64,000 nt of DNA from Desulfosudis oleivorans (GTDB lineage Bacteria > Desulfobacterota > Desulfobacteria > Desulfobacterales > SURF-7): NCBI GenBank assembly GCA_020723305.1, contig DYJC01000024.1, positions 1 to 64,000 on the forward strand, in the 5' to 3' direction. Both the position numbers and the translations under genes were made by a program. The notes under the pieces were generated by a model that saw only the letters and a list, made by a program, of their open reading frames with translations, was not told the origin of the DNA and did not search any database. Below are positions 63,496 through 64,000 of the stretch, in pieces; position 1 is the stretch's first letter; each line of letters begins with the position of its first letter.

Positions 63496-64000
63496 ATGTT
63501 TGACTTCATCAAAACCAGCCTGGGGACAAAGATAGCGCTGTCCATCAGTATTTTCCTTGTTGTTATGGTGATGTTGGCAGCAGGCTGTATTTATATGGTG
63601 CAAGCTGCACGAATCGATGAGCAGTTTATCTCCAAAGTAAAAAATCTTTCCGGAATCGGTGCACAGGCTATCGGCCGGATAATTGAAAATGGAATTGAAA
63701 AAGGCGTTTTTTCAGAAGAAAGCGCTTTTGATAATCAGTATGAACAGATACCGGGGTTTGTTCCCCCGAAATACACCACACGATATGATTCCTATCTGGA
63801 CAAGGAGATCCTGAAATTTCAGGATGAGTTTCTGAAAGATCCGGCCATACTCTACGCGATTGCCATTGATGCCAATGGCTATGTCCCGACACACAACAGC
63901 CGGTTTCAAAAGGATTACACAGGCGACAATCAAAAGGACTACTACGGAAACCGGACCAAACGGATCTTTAATGATCCCGTCACGGTCAAGGCTATCCAGA
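63496..64000 (+). CDS. Cache-type chemoreceptor/sensor, 5' part only
   Basis: The frame is open to the window end (168 codons). It begins MFDFIKTSLGTKIALSISIF with a membrane helix at about 13-38, then a periplasmic domain with SGIGAQAIGRIIE, AIDANGYVPTHN and KDYYGNRTKRIFND. The pattern AIDANGYVPTHN is typical of double-Cache sensors on methyl-accepting chemotaxis proteins. Signalling domains would lie outside the window, so a kinase or cyclase is possible. GGAG precedes the ATG; it follows fabH by 20 bases. Confidence 0.7.
   Translation, partial: MFDFIKTSLGTKIALSISIFLVVMVMLAAGCIYMVQAARIDEQFISKVKNLSGIGAQAIGRIIENGIEKGVFSEESAFDNQYEQIPGFVPPKYTTRYDSYLDKEILKFQDEFLKDPAILYAIAIDANGYVPTHNSRFQKDYTGDNQKDYYGNRTKRIFNDPVTVKAIQ

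Overview
The window looks like a chromosome segment of a strictly anaerobic, sulfate-reducing type Desulfobacterota, most likely in or near the Desulfobacterales. The evidence is a complete Hmc-type 16-haem cytochrome/quinone complex fused to heterodisulfide-reductase genes, a selenocysteine-containing HdrA, a MetF/MetV methylenetetrahydrofolate reductase cluster with NADH-dehydrogenase-like subunits (Wood-Ljungdahl pathway), and many multi-PAS two-component proteins. Assignments come from reading motifs by eye; no database search was run.

Layout. 1-2.2 kb: a decayed insertion element (DUF6431-type gene with an apparent -1 frameshift at an A7 run, plus a DDE transposase cut by a perfect 30-bp palindrome) beside a 5'-truncated OmpA-family gene. 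2.2-9.3 kb: metabolic genes: a D-2-hydroxyacid dehydrogenase on the minus strand, then plus-strand flavodoxin-fold oxidoreductase, small membrane protein, radical SAM, VOC-family, NAD(P)-binding, nitrilase-family and DUF362/ferredoxin genes. 9.3-20.9 kb (minus): histidine kinase, response regulator, MetF-like, NuoG/FdhA-like, NuoE-like, NuoF-GltD fusion, MetV and MetF. This is plausibly one regulated unit coupling methylene-H4F reduction to NAD(P)H and ferredoxin chemistry.

20.9-31 kb: a three-gene plus-strand module (PLD-SNF2 helicase, KilA-N protein, Eco57I/PglX-like methyltransferase) resembling a restriction or anti-phage system. It lies between two direct copies of an hdrA 3' region. The left copy is a truncated pseudogene with an exact 168-bp in-frame deletion. 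30-39.6 kb (minus): hmcA-hmcB-hmcC-hmcD-[hmcE/hmcF/hdrC fusion]-hdrB-hdrA. The hdrA frame carries an in-frame UGA at codon 60 followed by a SECIS-like hairpin, so the full gene runs to 33161. This operon would connect periplasmic cytochrome c and the quinone pool to a cytoplasmic flavin-based bifurcating HdrA.

40-59.3 kb (minus): a polyunsaturated-fatty-acid/secondary-lipid synthase cluster, pfaD-pfaA-pfaC, followed by a PAS histidine kinase and a receiver/HD-GYP protein. PfaA has four tandem ACPs encoded by almost perfect 291-bp repeats. The PfaC-like protein is KS-KS(Cys to Ser)-AT-DH-DH, with the acyltransferase inside it rather than in a separate PfaB. 59.8-64 kb (plus): a divergent NtrC-type sigma-54 activator, a small STAS-like protein, a cold-shock protein with a strong promoter and long leader, a FabH-like ketoacyl synthase III, and the start of a Cache-type chemoreceptor running off the window.

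No tRNA, rRNA or CRISPR array was seen.
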